This document shows, piece by piece, positions 55,148 to 63,768 of a stretch of 64,000 bases of DNA; the stretch's first letter is position 1; every line of letters starts with the position of its first letter. The notes beneath the pieces were generated by a model. It did not search any database. It was not told the origin of the DNA and was given only the letters and a program-made list of their open reading frames with translations. A program made the position numbers and the translations under genes. This stretch comes from Devosia sp. (GTDB lineage: Bacteria > Pseudomonadota > Alphaproteobacteria > Rhizobiales > Devosiaceae), in contig NZ_JAQGJM010000008.1 in the NCBI RefSeq assembly GCF_028290625.1, positions 62,001 through 126,000 of the forward strand. The letters are read 5' to 3'.

Positions 55148-57139
55148 TTACTTGAAGAAGAAGGTGGCGAAGTTGGCGGGCGCCGGGCCGGGATAGAGCC
55201 AGCCTTCGATCAGCTCTGCCGGCACGTTGTGTAGGTTGTTCTTGACCGAGCGGTAGTAGCCGGCCGGATTAGCGATGCCGATGGTCAGGAACTGGTCGGC
55301 CAGCAAGTCGGTGAATTCCTTCATCAGGCTTGCCTGCTCGTCGCCCACGGTGGTGGGGATGGTCGAGCGCAGCTCATAGAGGCGCTGGACCTCGGCCGGC
55401 GGCTCGATCGGTGCCCAGCCTTCGGGCAGCTCGGCCTTCGGATTGAGCCGCAGCATATCCCAGGCCGCCCAACCGCTCCAATTGCCGAGCGACCAATAGC
55501 CGTAGTCGTTCATGAAGCGACCCAGATTGAGCAGCGGCAGCTGGCCGCAGCCATTCTCGCCCACCCATACGGCAGCGTCGGAGTCCGGCTTGGCGCGGGC
55601 ATTGCCGAACAGTTCGTCGGAGTGGAAGTTGAGAGTCACGTCGAGCCCGGCCTGCTTCCAGGTGCGTTCGATGAGCTGGAAGGCGTCGACCGTATCCGGC
55701 TTGAAGTCGGCGTTGATCTCGACCGAGAACTTGAACGGCTTGCCGTCCGGCCCGACCCGGACGCCATCGGGACCCATCGGAATGATCTTGTCGAGGTGCT
55801 CGGCGGCCGTGGTCAGATCGAACTCGGTGAATTCCTTGGCCAGCGTCTCGTTGTAGAACGGCGAGTTCGGCAGCGGTGCGGGCTGGAAGGGTTCACCTTG
55901 CCCCAAATAAATGGTGTCGATGATTTCCTGGCGATTGATAGCCAGGGACACACCGGCCCGGAAATCCTTGGAACCGAACACCTGCGCCTTGATCGGATCG
56001 GGATGGTTGACCGAGAAGCCGAGCACGGCGGTGTTGTAGTCGCAGCTGGTTGCCGGCACGAGGTGATAATCGCCGGCAGTCTGGCTGTCGAAGAACACGG
56101 CGCGGTTCTGCGGCGTCGAAACATTACGCGGCGACATGGTGATCTGGCCCTGGATGGACTGCAGCAGCGTCACTTCCGGATCGGCGGCCACCGTCCAGAC
56201 GCGTTCGTCGATATAGGGGAGCTGCTGGCACGAGGGATCGACCGCGAAGTAATAGGGGTTGCGGACGTAGGTCACGCGTTCCTTGCCCAACAGGCTATCG
56301 GTGCCGATCCAGGCATGCACGGACGGGCGCTTGGGGTCGTTGAACTGGGCCGCGTCGTTGTAGGAGCCGACATTGCCCTTCCACCAGGCGGCATAATCGG
56401 TCGCGCCGGCATCGGTCATCAGAGTGGCGACGCCCTTGGGGTTCAGGTCGATGTCGAACTGTTCCAGATAGTGCTTGGGGAACTGCACGGCGCGCTGGCC
56501 ATAGGGACCGGCCATGTTCTGCAGGAACAGGCCGTTCGGCTGGGCATAGGCGAAGCTGACGGTGTAGTCATCGACCTTGGTGACGGTCGGGACGGCGCCG
56601 TTGTTCTTGAGCTCGGCGCGCGGGCCGCCCGGCGTCACCTTAATGTTATTCTCGACCCGGTCCCACCAGAACAGGATGTCGTCGGCGGTGAAGGGCTGGC
56701 CGTCGGACCACTTCATGCCGTCGCGCAGGTGGAAGGTGTAGGTCTTGGCGTCTTCGCTGATGTCCCAGCTTTTGGCGATGCCGGGCACGACCTCGGAGCC
56801 ATCGACGCTCCAACGCACCAGCGGCTCGTAACCGAACTGGCGGATGTCGGCAATGTTGCCACCGCCCCAGCTGTCGATGAACTGGCCACCATAGACGCCG
56901 ATTTCCTCAGCCGGCTCGATCACCAACGGTTCGAGCGGCAGCCGATCGGCGACCGGGGGCAGAGTGCCTGCATCGACCATGGCCTTGAGCTGCGGCGCCT
57001 CGGTATATCCGCTGGCGCATGTATTGGCGGCATCCTGCGCCAGCACCGGCAGTACGATGGCACCGGGCAACACGGCGGTACCGAGCATTGCAGACGTCAC
57101 CGCCAGCAACCGCGCTACGCCGAAACGATCCTTGTGCAT
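55148..57139 (-). CDS. Family-5 extracellular binding protein
   Basis: 663 residues with a signal peptide (ARLLAVTSAMLGTAVLPGAIVLPVLAQ) and the SBP_bac_5 fold (PGIAKSWDISEDAKTYTFHL, RDGMKWSDGQPFTADDILF, IDTIYLGQGEPFQPAPLPN). It is long for a peptide binder and has the size of rhizobial and Thermotoga oligosaccharide binders of this family. It is the first gene of the importer operon. ATG 57139 has GGGAGG 7 bases upstream. A LacI-type operator lies between it and the lacI-like gene, so it is probably a sugar transporter. Confidence 0.92.
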   Translation of the reverse strand: MHKDRFGVARLLAVTSAMLGTAVLPGAIVLPVLAQDAANTCASGYTEAPQLKAMVDAGTLPPVADRLPLEPLVIEPAEEIGVYGGQFIDSWGGGNIADIRQFGYEPLVRWSVDGSEVVPGIAKSWDISEDAKTYTFHLRDGMKWSDGQPFTADDILFWWDRVENNIKVTPGGPRAELKNNGAVPTVTKVDDYTVSFAYAQPNGLFLQNMAGPYGQRAVQFPKHYLEQFDIDLNPKGVATLMTDAGATDYAAWWKGNVGSYNDAAQFNDPKRPSVHAWIGTDSLLGKERVTYVRNPYYFAVDPSCQQLPYIDERVWTVAADPEVTLLQSIQGQITMSPRNVSTPQNRAVFFDSQTAGDYHLVPATSCDYNTAVLGFSVNHPDPIKAQVFGSKDFRAGVSLAINRQEIIDTIYLGQGEPFQPAPLPNSPFYNETLAKEFTEFDLTTAAEHLDKIIPMGPDGVRVGPDGKPFKFSVEINADFKPDTVDAFQLIERTWKQAGLDVTLNFHSDELFGNARAKPDSDAAVWVGENGCGQLPLLNLGRFMNDYGYWSLGNWSGWAAWDMLRLNPKAELPEGWAPIEPPAEVQRLYELRSTIPTTVGDEQASLMKEFTDLLADQFLTIGIANPAGYYRSVKNNLHNVPAELIEGWLYPGPAPANFATFFFK

Positions 57140-57274
57140 TTGCTTTCCTCCCACGACATGAAAACTTCGCATCCTCCGAGGTCCGGCGGCTGGGTTGCGC
57201 CGGAAGCCTCACCTTCCAGGGTGCTTGTGCACCTCGTCATTAGTACCCGCGCTTATCGGTAGAGTGACGATATC

Positions 57275-57290
57275 TTGTAAACGTTTTCAA
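57275..57290. promoter_or_regulatory. LacI-family operator
   Basis: TTGTAAACGTTTTCAA, a LacI/GalR-type site with central CG. It is the reverse complement, with one mismatch, of the site at 58460. Wider perfect arms ATATCTTGT and ACAAGATAT (57270-57300) surround it. Confidence 0.8.
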
Positions 57291-57373
57291 AACAAGATAT
57301 GAAGCTTCCATGGTTCGGGCGCCTAAAAGACCATTGGCAAACAGGACCCTAGGTAACATTCGAGGTTGACGGC

Positions 57374-58402
57374 GTGGTAACAATCAAGGACGTCGCGCGC
57401 CTCGCAAATGTGTCCATTGCGACCGTCTCTAGGGTGGTCAACAACTATGCTCATGTCCGCCCTGCGGTGCGCGAGGCGGTGACCAAGGCGATTGCAGAAC
57501 TGGGCTACCGGCCAAACGGGTTGGCCAGTTCATTTCGCACCCAGCAATCCAATATCGTGGGTGTCCTGCTGCGCCAGCAGCGCACACCATTCAGCAGCGC
57601 CCTGGCCTATGCGATCGAAATGACCATGTTCGACCAGGGCTACCGCGTTTTGCTGTGCTCGACCAATGGCGATGCCGATCGCGAGGAAGCCTATCTCGAG
57701 ACCATGCTGGACATGCGGGTACAGGGCGTCATTATCCGGCCGTCGGGGGCCAATGCGCGAACCATCAAGCAGGTCAATACCCTGCGCGAGCGGGGCATCG
57801 CGGTGGCTTTTGTCGATATGAAGCCCAAGCTGCCGGCGATCAGTTCTGTGGTGTGCGACAACTATTCTGGCGGCTACCAGGGCATGCGGCACCTGATCGA
57901 ACTGGGGCACCGCAAGATCGGCATCGTCGCCGGTCGCGTAGCGCAAAAGGGCGGCAGCTTCGACGTCGGTAGCGAGCGCGTGCGCGGCATAAGGCAGGCC
58001 GCAGAGGATCTGGCGGTTGGTGTGGAGATCGTCTATTCGCCCTCCTTCGAGACTGCCAGTTTCGAGATCGGCCGCGAAGTCGGCGCCGCCATGATCACCG
58101 CAAAGTCTGGCATTACCGCTATTTTTGCCACCACCGACATGCTGGCCATTGGCGTCATGCACGCCGCCCACGCCCTCGATCTCGACCTGCCGCGAGACCT
58201 GTCAATCCTGGGCTATGATGGCGTGCTGGAGTCCAGTCTGACCTTCCCCATGCTCTCGACCATCGCCCAGCCGATCCACGAAATGGGCCAGATCGCCGCC
58301 ACGACGTTGATTGACCATATGCGTGGTGTCAGCAAGTCGCCCCGCCAGGTGGTGCTGGAGAACACCCTCATCCAGCGCGCCTCCACCATCCCCCTGCCTT
58401 GA
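57374..58402 (+). CDS. LacI-family transcriptional regulator
   Basis: 342 residues. The N-terminal helix-turn-helix and hinge are VTIKDVARLANVSIATVSRVVNNY, then VREAVTKAIAELGYRPNGLAS. The periplasmic-binding-like domain includes YRVLLCSTNGDADREEAYLETML, GMRHLIELGHRKIGIVAGR, and IFATTDMLAIGVMHAA. GTG start with GAGG upstream. It probably represses the divergent importer and the downstream HAD-like gene through the two similar operators. Confidence 0.93.
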   Translation: MVTIKDVARLANVSIATVSRVVNNYAHVRPAVREAVTKAIAELGYRPNGLASSFRTQQSNIVGVLLRQQRTPFSSALAYAIEMTMFDQGYRVLLCSTNGDADREEAYLETMLDMRVQGVIIRPSGANARTIKQVNTLRERGIAVAFVDMKPKLPAISSVVCDNYSGGYQGMRHLIELGHRKIGIVAGRVAQKGGSFDVGSERVRGIRQAAEDLAVGVEIVYSPSFETASFEIGREVGAAMITAKSGITAIFATTDMLAIGVMHAAHALDLDLPRDLSILGYDGVLESSLTFPMLSTIAQPIHEMGQIAATTLIDHMRGVSKSPRQVVLENTLIQRASTIPLP

Positions 58403-58459
58403 AATCAAGGACTGGTGGCGCGTCGAAAATTTACCTCGGACGTGGCTTGCCGTATAAAG

Positions 58460-58475
58460 TTGAAAACGATTACAA
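58460..58475. promoter_or_regulatory. LacI-family operator before the HAD-like gene
   Basis: TTGAAAACGATTACAA, 15 of 16 bases identical to the reverse complement of the operator at 57275. It lies 39 bases before the HAD-like start. Confidence 0.75.
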
Positions 58476-58513
58476 GAAACCAAACGCCCATTATGGGTCT
58501 CGGGGAAGCCTCC

Positions 58514-59758
58514 ATGTCGTCATCATCGCGAGCCGCTGCGGATGCGGCAATCGAACTGGCGCGCCGCCTGGCGCCCGTCATCCGGTTCTGCGACAACGAG
58601 CCGTTTCTGCCCTCGCGGGTGGGCGTTTCGGTGCTGACGGCGCCCGGCTCCTCACCGTCGGCGGCGCTCGACATCAGTTTTGAGCCCGGCGTGGCCAAGG
58701 TGATCGAATACGCCATCTGGTGGGACTGGGACATTCAGCACCTCTACGAACTCGAACACATCTGGCTCAAGCTCGACGCCGGCGACGCCATAGTGGCGGT
58801 CGAAGCCAGCGCCCATGGCGGCCGGTTCGCCATGCGCCTGCCCGACGGCGCGCTGCCCCTTGAGGCCGGACGGGTGACCCTGGTCTCGACGCCGGGCAAA
58901 CATGCCTTCACCGCCAGTGTGGATGCACAATTGCCGACGGCCGAACTCACCACGCTCTCGTGCCAGGAATTGGCCGGCCGCGGCGGCATCCTGATCAACG
59001 ACATGTTCCGCGCCGCGCTGGCCGAGGTCACTTCGGAGGACCATCGCGCCGTCAAGCGCTACCTGCAGGCACGGGCATTCCTGCCCACGTTCAATTTCAA
59101 CCAGCGCTTCGATCTCGCGCAGGTGGAGTTCGGAAGCTGGGACGACCTGGTGGCCTGGATCCCCGGACGCGTCAAAACCGTGCTCGCCCAGGTGCGCCAG
59201 GAGCAACCCCTGCTCAAGGCCGTCTTTCTCGACAGCGGCGACACGCTGGTCGATGAGGCGAGCGAGAGGTTCGACGCCGAAGGCTATGTCATCGAGGCCG
59301 GCCTTATTCCCGGCGCGCTGGAGATGGTCCGGTCGCTGGCCGATGATGGCTATCGCCTGGCGCTGGTGGCGGACGGCCGCGTGCGCAGCTTTGCCACCGT
59401 GCTCGGCGGCCACGGCATCAGCCCGCATTTCCACGCCCAGGTGATTTCCGAGTCCGAAGGCTGCGAAAAGCCCGACCAGCGCATGTTCCAGAAGGCCATG
59501 ACCTACCTGGGGCTGGACAGTGCCGACGCTCCGGCCATCGTCATGGTGGGCAATCACCTCGAACGCGATATCGGCGGCGCCAATCGGCTCGGCATCATCA
59601 GCATCTGGCAGAGCTGGTCCAAAAAGCGCAGTCACATTCCCGCCGAAGCGCTCGAAGTGCCCCGCTACACCATTCGCTCCCCCGGCGAATTGCCCGGCCT
59701 GCTCGCCGATATCGAGCGTCAGATGGCGCGGATTAAGTCCAACCCCTCGCTGCCCTAG
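58514..59758 (+). CDS. HAD-like protein with N-terminal carbohydrate-context domain
   Basis: 414 residues. The first ~230 form an unrecognised domain (EYAIWWDWDIQHLYELEHIW, FAMRLPDGALPLEAGRVTLV). The C-terminal half is HAD-like: motif I KAVFLDSGDTLVD, motif II LALVADGR, motif III Lys in EGCEKPDQRMF, motif IV VMVGNHLERDIGGA. Motif I has Gly where the second Asp of DxD is usual, and motif II lacks Ser/Thr. It may be a variant or non-phosphatase HAD. ATG 58514 has GGGGAAG upstream. A LacI-type operator precedes it. Confidence 0.8.
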   Translation: MSSSSRAAADAAIELARRLAPVIRFCDNEPFLPSRVGVSVLTAPGSSPSAALDISFEPGVAKVIEYAIWWDWDIQHLYELEHIWLKLDAGDAIVAVEASAHGGRFAMRLPDGALPLEAGRVTLVSTPGKHAFTASVDAQLPTAELTTLSCQELAGRGGILINDMFRAALAEVTSEDHRAVKRYLQARAFLPTFNFNQRFDLAQVEFGSWDDLVAWIPGRVKTVLAQVRQEQPLLKAVFLDSGDTLVDEASERFDAEGYVIEAGLIPGALEMVRSLADDGYRLALVADGRVRSFATVLGGHGISPHFHAQVISESEGCEKPDQRMFQKAMTYLGLDSADAPAIVMVGNHLERDIGGANRLGIISIWQSWSKKRSHIPAEALEVPRYTIRSPGELPGLLADIERQMARIKSNPSLP

Positions 59759-60198
59759 GGCCCCAATGGACGGCTTCAGCATTGATGCAGTCACATCCGA
59801 CAAAAGTCCCAGATGAGGCCTGCCACTCACTCTCCGAGCACCTCGCTGCCGCTCATCGCCTCGACGCCTAGCCGGCCAGTCTGGGCTTGCGCACCCTCTG
59901 GGAGCGATTTTTTCCGCTAATGTCGTAGTCTCGCCGAACAGGCAATTGTATGGAGCCATCGGCAATGCTGCAAAATGACCACTGATCGTCCGCCGCGCCT
60001 TGGCCCTAGCTGCATCCCTCGCATGCCACATGGGCCTGAAGGCGCGGTCAGTTCGGGGAGAGATAGGTCACGCCTCCACCCGGGCGGGCCGTGGCTAATC
60101 CCGATCTAGTCGAAGCCTTGAGGTATCCGCTCGTCGGTCCGGGGGCTCGGTTGGTAGCGCAATTTCCCGCGTACTGCGTGTGGTCCCTAGGATATTGG
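59759..60198. other. Gap, nothing recognised
   Basis: About 440 bases between convergent genes. No convincing frame, hairpin or repeat was found. Confidence 0.3.
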
Positions 60199-60957
60199 TC
60201 AGGCGATGAGCGTGCGGATGTAATTTATCGAGCGCTTGGCCAGCACTTTCCAGTCGGACGGGTTGTCGTGTTCGACGACCAGAGTCGTCGCCTTGGTATT
60301 CCCGAATAGCGGATACAGTGCTTTCCAATCGATGATGCCGTCTCCGGTTGTCACCCAGCCTTCGTCCAGTGCGGTCCCGGCCGGGGCGGTGTCCTTGAGC
60401 TGGATCGTGGTGATGCGATCTGCATATTTCATGAGCTCCTGCGCCGGATCGGCCCAGCCGCGCACCACCCAGCCGATATCGAGCTCCAGCGTCACGTCGG
60501 GGCCGGACGCTGCCATGATGTGATCGATCGGCCGCGTCCGGTCCTCGAGTTTTACATATTCGAAGTCATGGTTGTGCCACTCGACGCGCAGCCCTTCGGC
60601 CTTGGCGCCCTCGGCGCCCCTCCCGAGGATTTCGCCCACGGACTGCCAGAACGCGGCGGTCGGCCGTCGCTCCGTCTGCGGCACATAGGGCGGGATCAGC
60701 GTCGTGGTGCCCAGCGTATGGGCATAGTCGAAGAACCGCTTGGGCTCCTTGTCGAGGCCGGCAAGTGGCATATGAATGCCCGAGACTTTCAACCCCACCG
60801 CGTCGGCTTGTCGCTTGAATCCGGCGGCATCGTGCTCGTAGTTGGGCAGGAACAGTTCCACCGCGTCGTAGCCGACTTCGGCGAGGTAGGCCAATTGCCC
60901 CTCGGCGGGAAACAGGCGCGAGGAATACATCTGGAATGAAACATCGTAGCGCGACAT
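60199..60957 (-). CDS. Sugar phosphate isomerase/epimerase (xylose-isomerase-like barrel)
   Basis: 252 residues, AP_endonuc_2 TIM-barrel fold. Metal and catalytic residues sit in VEWHNHDFEYVKL, LELDIGWVVRG, TTIQLKDTAPAG and TLVVEHDNPSDW. It acts on a sugar or cyclitol. It starts 11 bases after the Gfo/Idh stop, so the two form an operon of the type used for inositol, glucoside or 3-keto-sugar metabolism. Confidence 0.88.
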   Translation of the reverse strand: MSRYDVSFQMYSSRLFPAEGQLAYLAEVGYDAVELFLPNYEHDAAGFKRQADAVGLKVSGIHMPLAGLDKEPKRFFDYAHTLGTTTLIPPYVPQTERRPTAAFWQSVGEILGRGAEGAKAEGLRVEWHNHDFEYVKLEDRTRPIDHIMAASGPDVTLELDIGWVVRGWADPAQELMKYADRITTIQLKDTAPAGTALDEGWVTTGDGIIDWKALYPLFGNTKATTLVVEHDNPSDWKVLAKRSINYIRTLIA

Positions 60958-60968
60958 GGCTGGCCTCC

Positions 60969-62135
60969 TTAGCCGGCAAATGCGAGGGGGGCATCGGCGG
61001 CCTTGAACCGCGCGGCATCAATTTCGGCCAAAGGGGCGGGGCGCTCGACGGTGCTGACGATATCGACGAAGCGGCGCTCATCGGCCGAGCGGATAATGCC
61101 CAGCAGGATCTCCAGCACATGGCGGGCGAATAGGCCCGAGGCGCGCGGTTGGCGGCCCTTGTCGGCGGCGTCCAGCAGATCGACCAGGCCCAGGCCGCGA
61201 TAATTGCCGACCACGTTGCCCGATGGCCAGGTCCAGTTCTGCCGCCCGAACGCAGTGTCCTCAACCGTCGACACATGACTGCCCGCCGCATCGATGATCT
61301 GCAACTGGCCGCCGAAGAAGTTGGGATCGGGCACCATCAATGAGGCCTTAGTGCCGTGTAGCTCGATCGGATTGGAATGCCCATGGCCCCAATTGTCGTA
61401 GCTCACGGAGAAATGGATTTGAGCGCCCGAGGCGAATTCCAGCAGCGCCTGGCTGGTGGTCGGCGTACCGACCTTTACAACGGTGCCCTGGTTCGGCCCC
61501 GCAGCCGTGACCTCACGCTCCTCGAAGAACTTGGACGCCAGTGCGACCACGCGCTTGACCGGCCCCAGCAGGTTCACCAGCGCCGAAATGTAATAAGGGC
61601 CCATGTCCAGTACCGGGCCGGCACCGACCTGGTAATAAGGGGACGGATTGGGGTGCCAGTCCTCCATGCCGTGATTCATGAAATGGGCACTGCCGCTCTT
61701 GATCGTGCCGATGCGACCCTCGTCGATCAGCCGCCGGGCCATCTGGTGTGCGCCGCCGAGGAATGTGTCGGGCGCGCAGCCGATCAGCAGGCCCGCTTTG
61801 TCGGCCTGCGCCAATAGCGCATTTGCATCCTCAAGGCTCAGTGCCAGCGGCTTTTCCGAATAGGCATGCTTGCCTGCAGCCAGGATCGCCCCGGTCACCG
61901 CAGCGTGGCTGGCGGGATTGGTCAGGTTGATCACCGCGTCGATATCCGCCCGTGCAAGGAGCGCCTCCATGCTCAGCGCATCGAGGCCGTATTCCGCGCC
62001 CCGGCGCTGCGCCGCCGCCATGTCGATATCGGCGCAGGCCACCAGCCTGATCGGCGCGAACACCTTCGACAACCGCGCATAGGCGTCAAAAATATGCCCG
62101 CAGCCGATTACGCCCACGTTCCACTGCTTGCTCAT
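60969..62135 (-). CDS. Gfo/Idh/MocA-family oxidoreductase
   Basis: 388 residues: the Rossmann start WNVGVIGCGHIFDAYARLS, YSEKPLALSLEDANALL with the conserved EKP, GPVLDMGPYYISALVNLLGP with the DxG...H-like catalytic block, and a C-terminal beta-sheet domain. NAD(P)-dependent sugar dehydrogenase family. It is divergent from the sugar importer at 62375, so it likely acts on that importer's substrate together with the epimerase. Confidence 0.9.
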   Translation of the reverse strand: MSKQWNVGVIGCGHIFDAYARLSKVFAPIRLVACADIDMAAAQRRGAEYGLDALSMEALLARADIDAVINLTNPASHAAVTGAILAAGKHAYSEKPLALSLEDANALLAQADKAGLLIGCAPDTFLGGAHQMARRLIDEGRIGTIKSGSAHFMNHGMEDWHPNPSPYYQVGAGPVLDMGPYYISALVNLLGPVKRVVALASKFFEEREVTAAGPNQGTVVKVGTPTTSQALLEFASGAQIHFSVSYDNWGHGHSNPIELHGTKASLMVPDPNFFGGQLQIIDAAGSHVSTVEDTAFGRQNWTWPSGNVVGNYRGLGLVDLLDAADKGRQPRASGLFARHVLEILLGIIRSADERRFVDIVSTVERPAPLAEIDAARFKAADAPLAFAG

Positions 62136-62374
62136 GTCCGGCTGCTCCTCGCATGGCCTTTGGCCTTGCTTGAGCGATACCGGCCCGACAAACGATTGAA
62201 CACGAAGATTTGCCGTGGCGAGTCCAGCCTATGGGACAAAGCAACCGGCTCCTGCATTTGCCCCTTTGACACTAAGGCGCTTCTCTGTTGGCCTAGGCGG
62301 TGTCGTCATCTGGCCATGGCAACAATAGCAGTCCTTGAAGACTGCGCCGGGCCGACGCCCCTGAGGAGGAAAGA

Positions 62375-63688
62375 TTGGAAAAAGATAGTAAGCGCATGAC
62401 GCTCGATCGCCGGCAGTTCATGCAGGCGGCCGGCGCTGGTCTTGCGGCCACGGCCGTTGCCGGCCTGCCATTCGCGGCGGCGGCGCAGGACAAGGTTGAA
62501 CTGCTGCTCTGGGCCTGGACCCCCGATACCCAGGTGCAGGCCGACATGTTCACCAAGAAATATCCCAACATCTCGGTCAAGGTCGAGAATGTCGGGCAGG
62601 GCGGCCCGCATTACGTCAAGCTGCGCAACGCCATTCAGGCCGGCACCGGCCTGCCTGATCTGGCGCAGATGGAATTCAACTCCATCCCCAGCTTCAAGCA
62701 GTTGGGCGTGCTCGCCGATCTGGGCGCGGCCGCCAACCCGGTCAAGGACCAGTTCATCGATTGGACCTGGAAGGCCGTCAGCGACGGCGACAAGGTCTAT
62801 GGCATTCCGTGGGATAGCGGCCCGATGGGCCTGCTCTATCGCAATGACGTGTTCGAGAAGAACAAGATCGAGGTTCCCGGCACCTGGGATGCTTATTCGG
62901 AAGCCTCGCTGAAGCTGGCGACCGATGCGCCCGGCACCTACATGTCCAACTTCGGCGTCTCCGATGCGGGCTGGGTGGCGGCGGTACTGTGGCAGGCGGG
63001 CTGGCGCCCGTTCCACACCGAAGGCACCAATATCACCATCAAGCTCAACGACGACATCGCCAAGAAGTGGGCTGCCTATTGGCAGAAACTGGTCGATGCC
63101 AAGGCCGTCGATACCAAGCCGATGTGGACCACCGAATGGTTCGCGGCGCTCGATGACGGCGTGCATGCGTCCTGGGTCACCGCGGCCTGGGCACCTGTGC
63201 TAATGCAGAACTCGATGAAGAAGAGCGTCGGGCTGTGGCGCGCCGCGCCGATGCCGCAATGGACTGCCGGCGGCACCGTCACGTCCAACTGGGGTGGCTC
63301 GACCTTCGCGGCGATGACCACCACGCCGCACCCGGAAGAAGCCGCCTTGTTCGCCACCTTCATGGGCAGCGATCCGGAAGCGGCGGCGCTGTGGAACTCC
63401 AAACAGTTCCTGTTCCCGGTGCTCAAGAGCCTGATCGACGACAAGGCCCTGATGGGCGCGCCGAACGCCTTCTACGGCGGCCAGGCGGTCAACGAAATTT
63501 TCGTCGTGTCCGAAAACCAGGTCGATCCGAGCTTCGAGTTCGCCCCGTTCCAGGACTTCGTCAACCAGACGATGCAGGACGAAATGTCGGCTTCGATCGC
63601 CGGCTCCGGCACTCTTGGAGATGCGTTCGATCGCCTGCAGGACAAGGTCGTCGCCTACGCAACCGACCAGGGCTACACGGTCTCCTGA
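62375..63688 (+). CDS. Sugar ABC importer binding protein, Tat-type signal
   Basis: 437 residues, SBP_bac_1 fold (VELLLWAWTPDTQVQADMF, YGIPWDSGPMGLLYRNDVF, VPGTWDAYSEASLKLA). The signal peptide has a twin-arginine motif (LDRRQFMQAAGAGLAATAV) and an AAAAQ cleavage region, so export by Tat is likely. The TTG at 62375 with GAGGAGG 5-6 bases upstream is the better start; ATG 62396 would remove seven residues. The permease gene follows after a hairpin. Confidence 0.92.
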   Translation: MEKDSKRMTLDRRQFMQAAGAGLAATAVAGLPFAAAAQDKVELLLWAWTPDTQVQADMFTKKYPNISVKVENVGQGGPHYVKLRNAIQAGTGLPDLAQMEFNSIPSFKQLGVLADLGAAANPVKDQFIDWTWKAVSDGDKVYGIPWDSGPMGLLYRNDVFEKNKIEVPGTWDAYSEASLKLATDAPGTYMSNFGVSDAGWVAAVLWQAGWRPFHTEGTNITIKLNDDIAKKWAAYWQKLVDAKAVDTKPMWTTEWFAALDDGVHASWVTAAWAPVLMQNSMKKSVGLWRAAPMPQWTAGGTVTSNWGGSTFAAMTTTPHPEEAALFATFMGSDPEAAALWNSKQFLFPVLKSLIDDKALMGAPNAFYGGQAVNEIFVVSENQVDPSFEFAPFQDFVNQTMQDEMSASIAGSGTLGDAFDRLQDKVVAYATDQGYTVS

Positions 63689-63693
63689 CCCCA

Positions 63694-63732
63694 TTGATCC
63701 GGCGCGTAACCCTCCCGGGCGCGCCGGATCAA
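63694..63732 (+). terminator. Intercistronic hairpin after the binding-protein gene
   Basis: A perfect 13-base stem (TTGATCCGGCGCG / CGCGCCGGATCAA) with a 13-base loop, followed by CCTTTGTTTTCG. It could partly terminate, giving more binding protein than permease. Confidence 0.75.
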
Positions 63733-63768
63733 CCTTTGTTTTCGTGAAGCCACGCCCAAGGATCGCTC

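Noticed and set aside
55622..57262. A 546-codon open frame on the forward strand opposite the family-5 binding protein
   Set aside because: It is antisense to a gene with clear signal peptide, fold motifs and ribosome site; long antisense frames are common at this GC content, and its composition (many Asp, Gly, Arg, Val repeats) is not protein-like.
58652..60031. A 459-codon reverse frame opposite the HAD-like gene
   Set aside because: Antisense shadow: no recognisable motif, His/Arg/Gln-rich composition, and the forward frame has a full HAD motif set.
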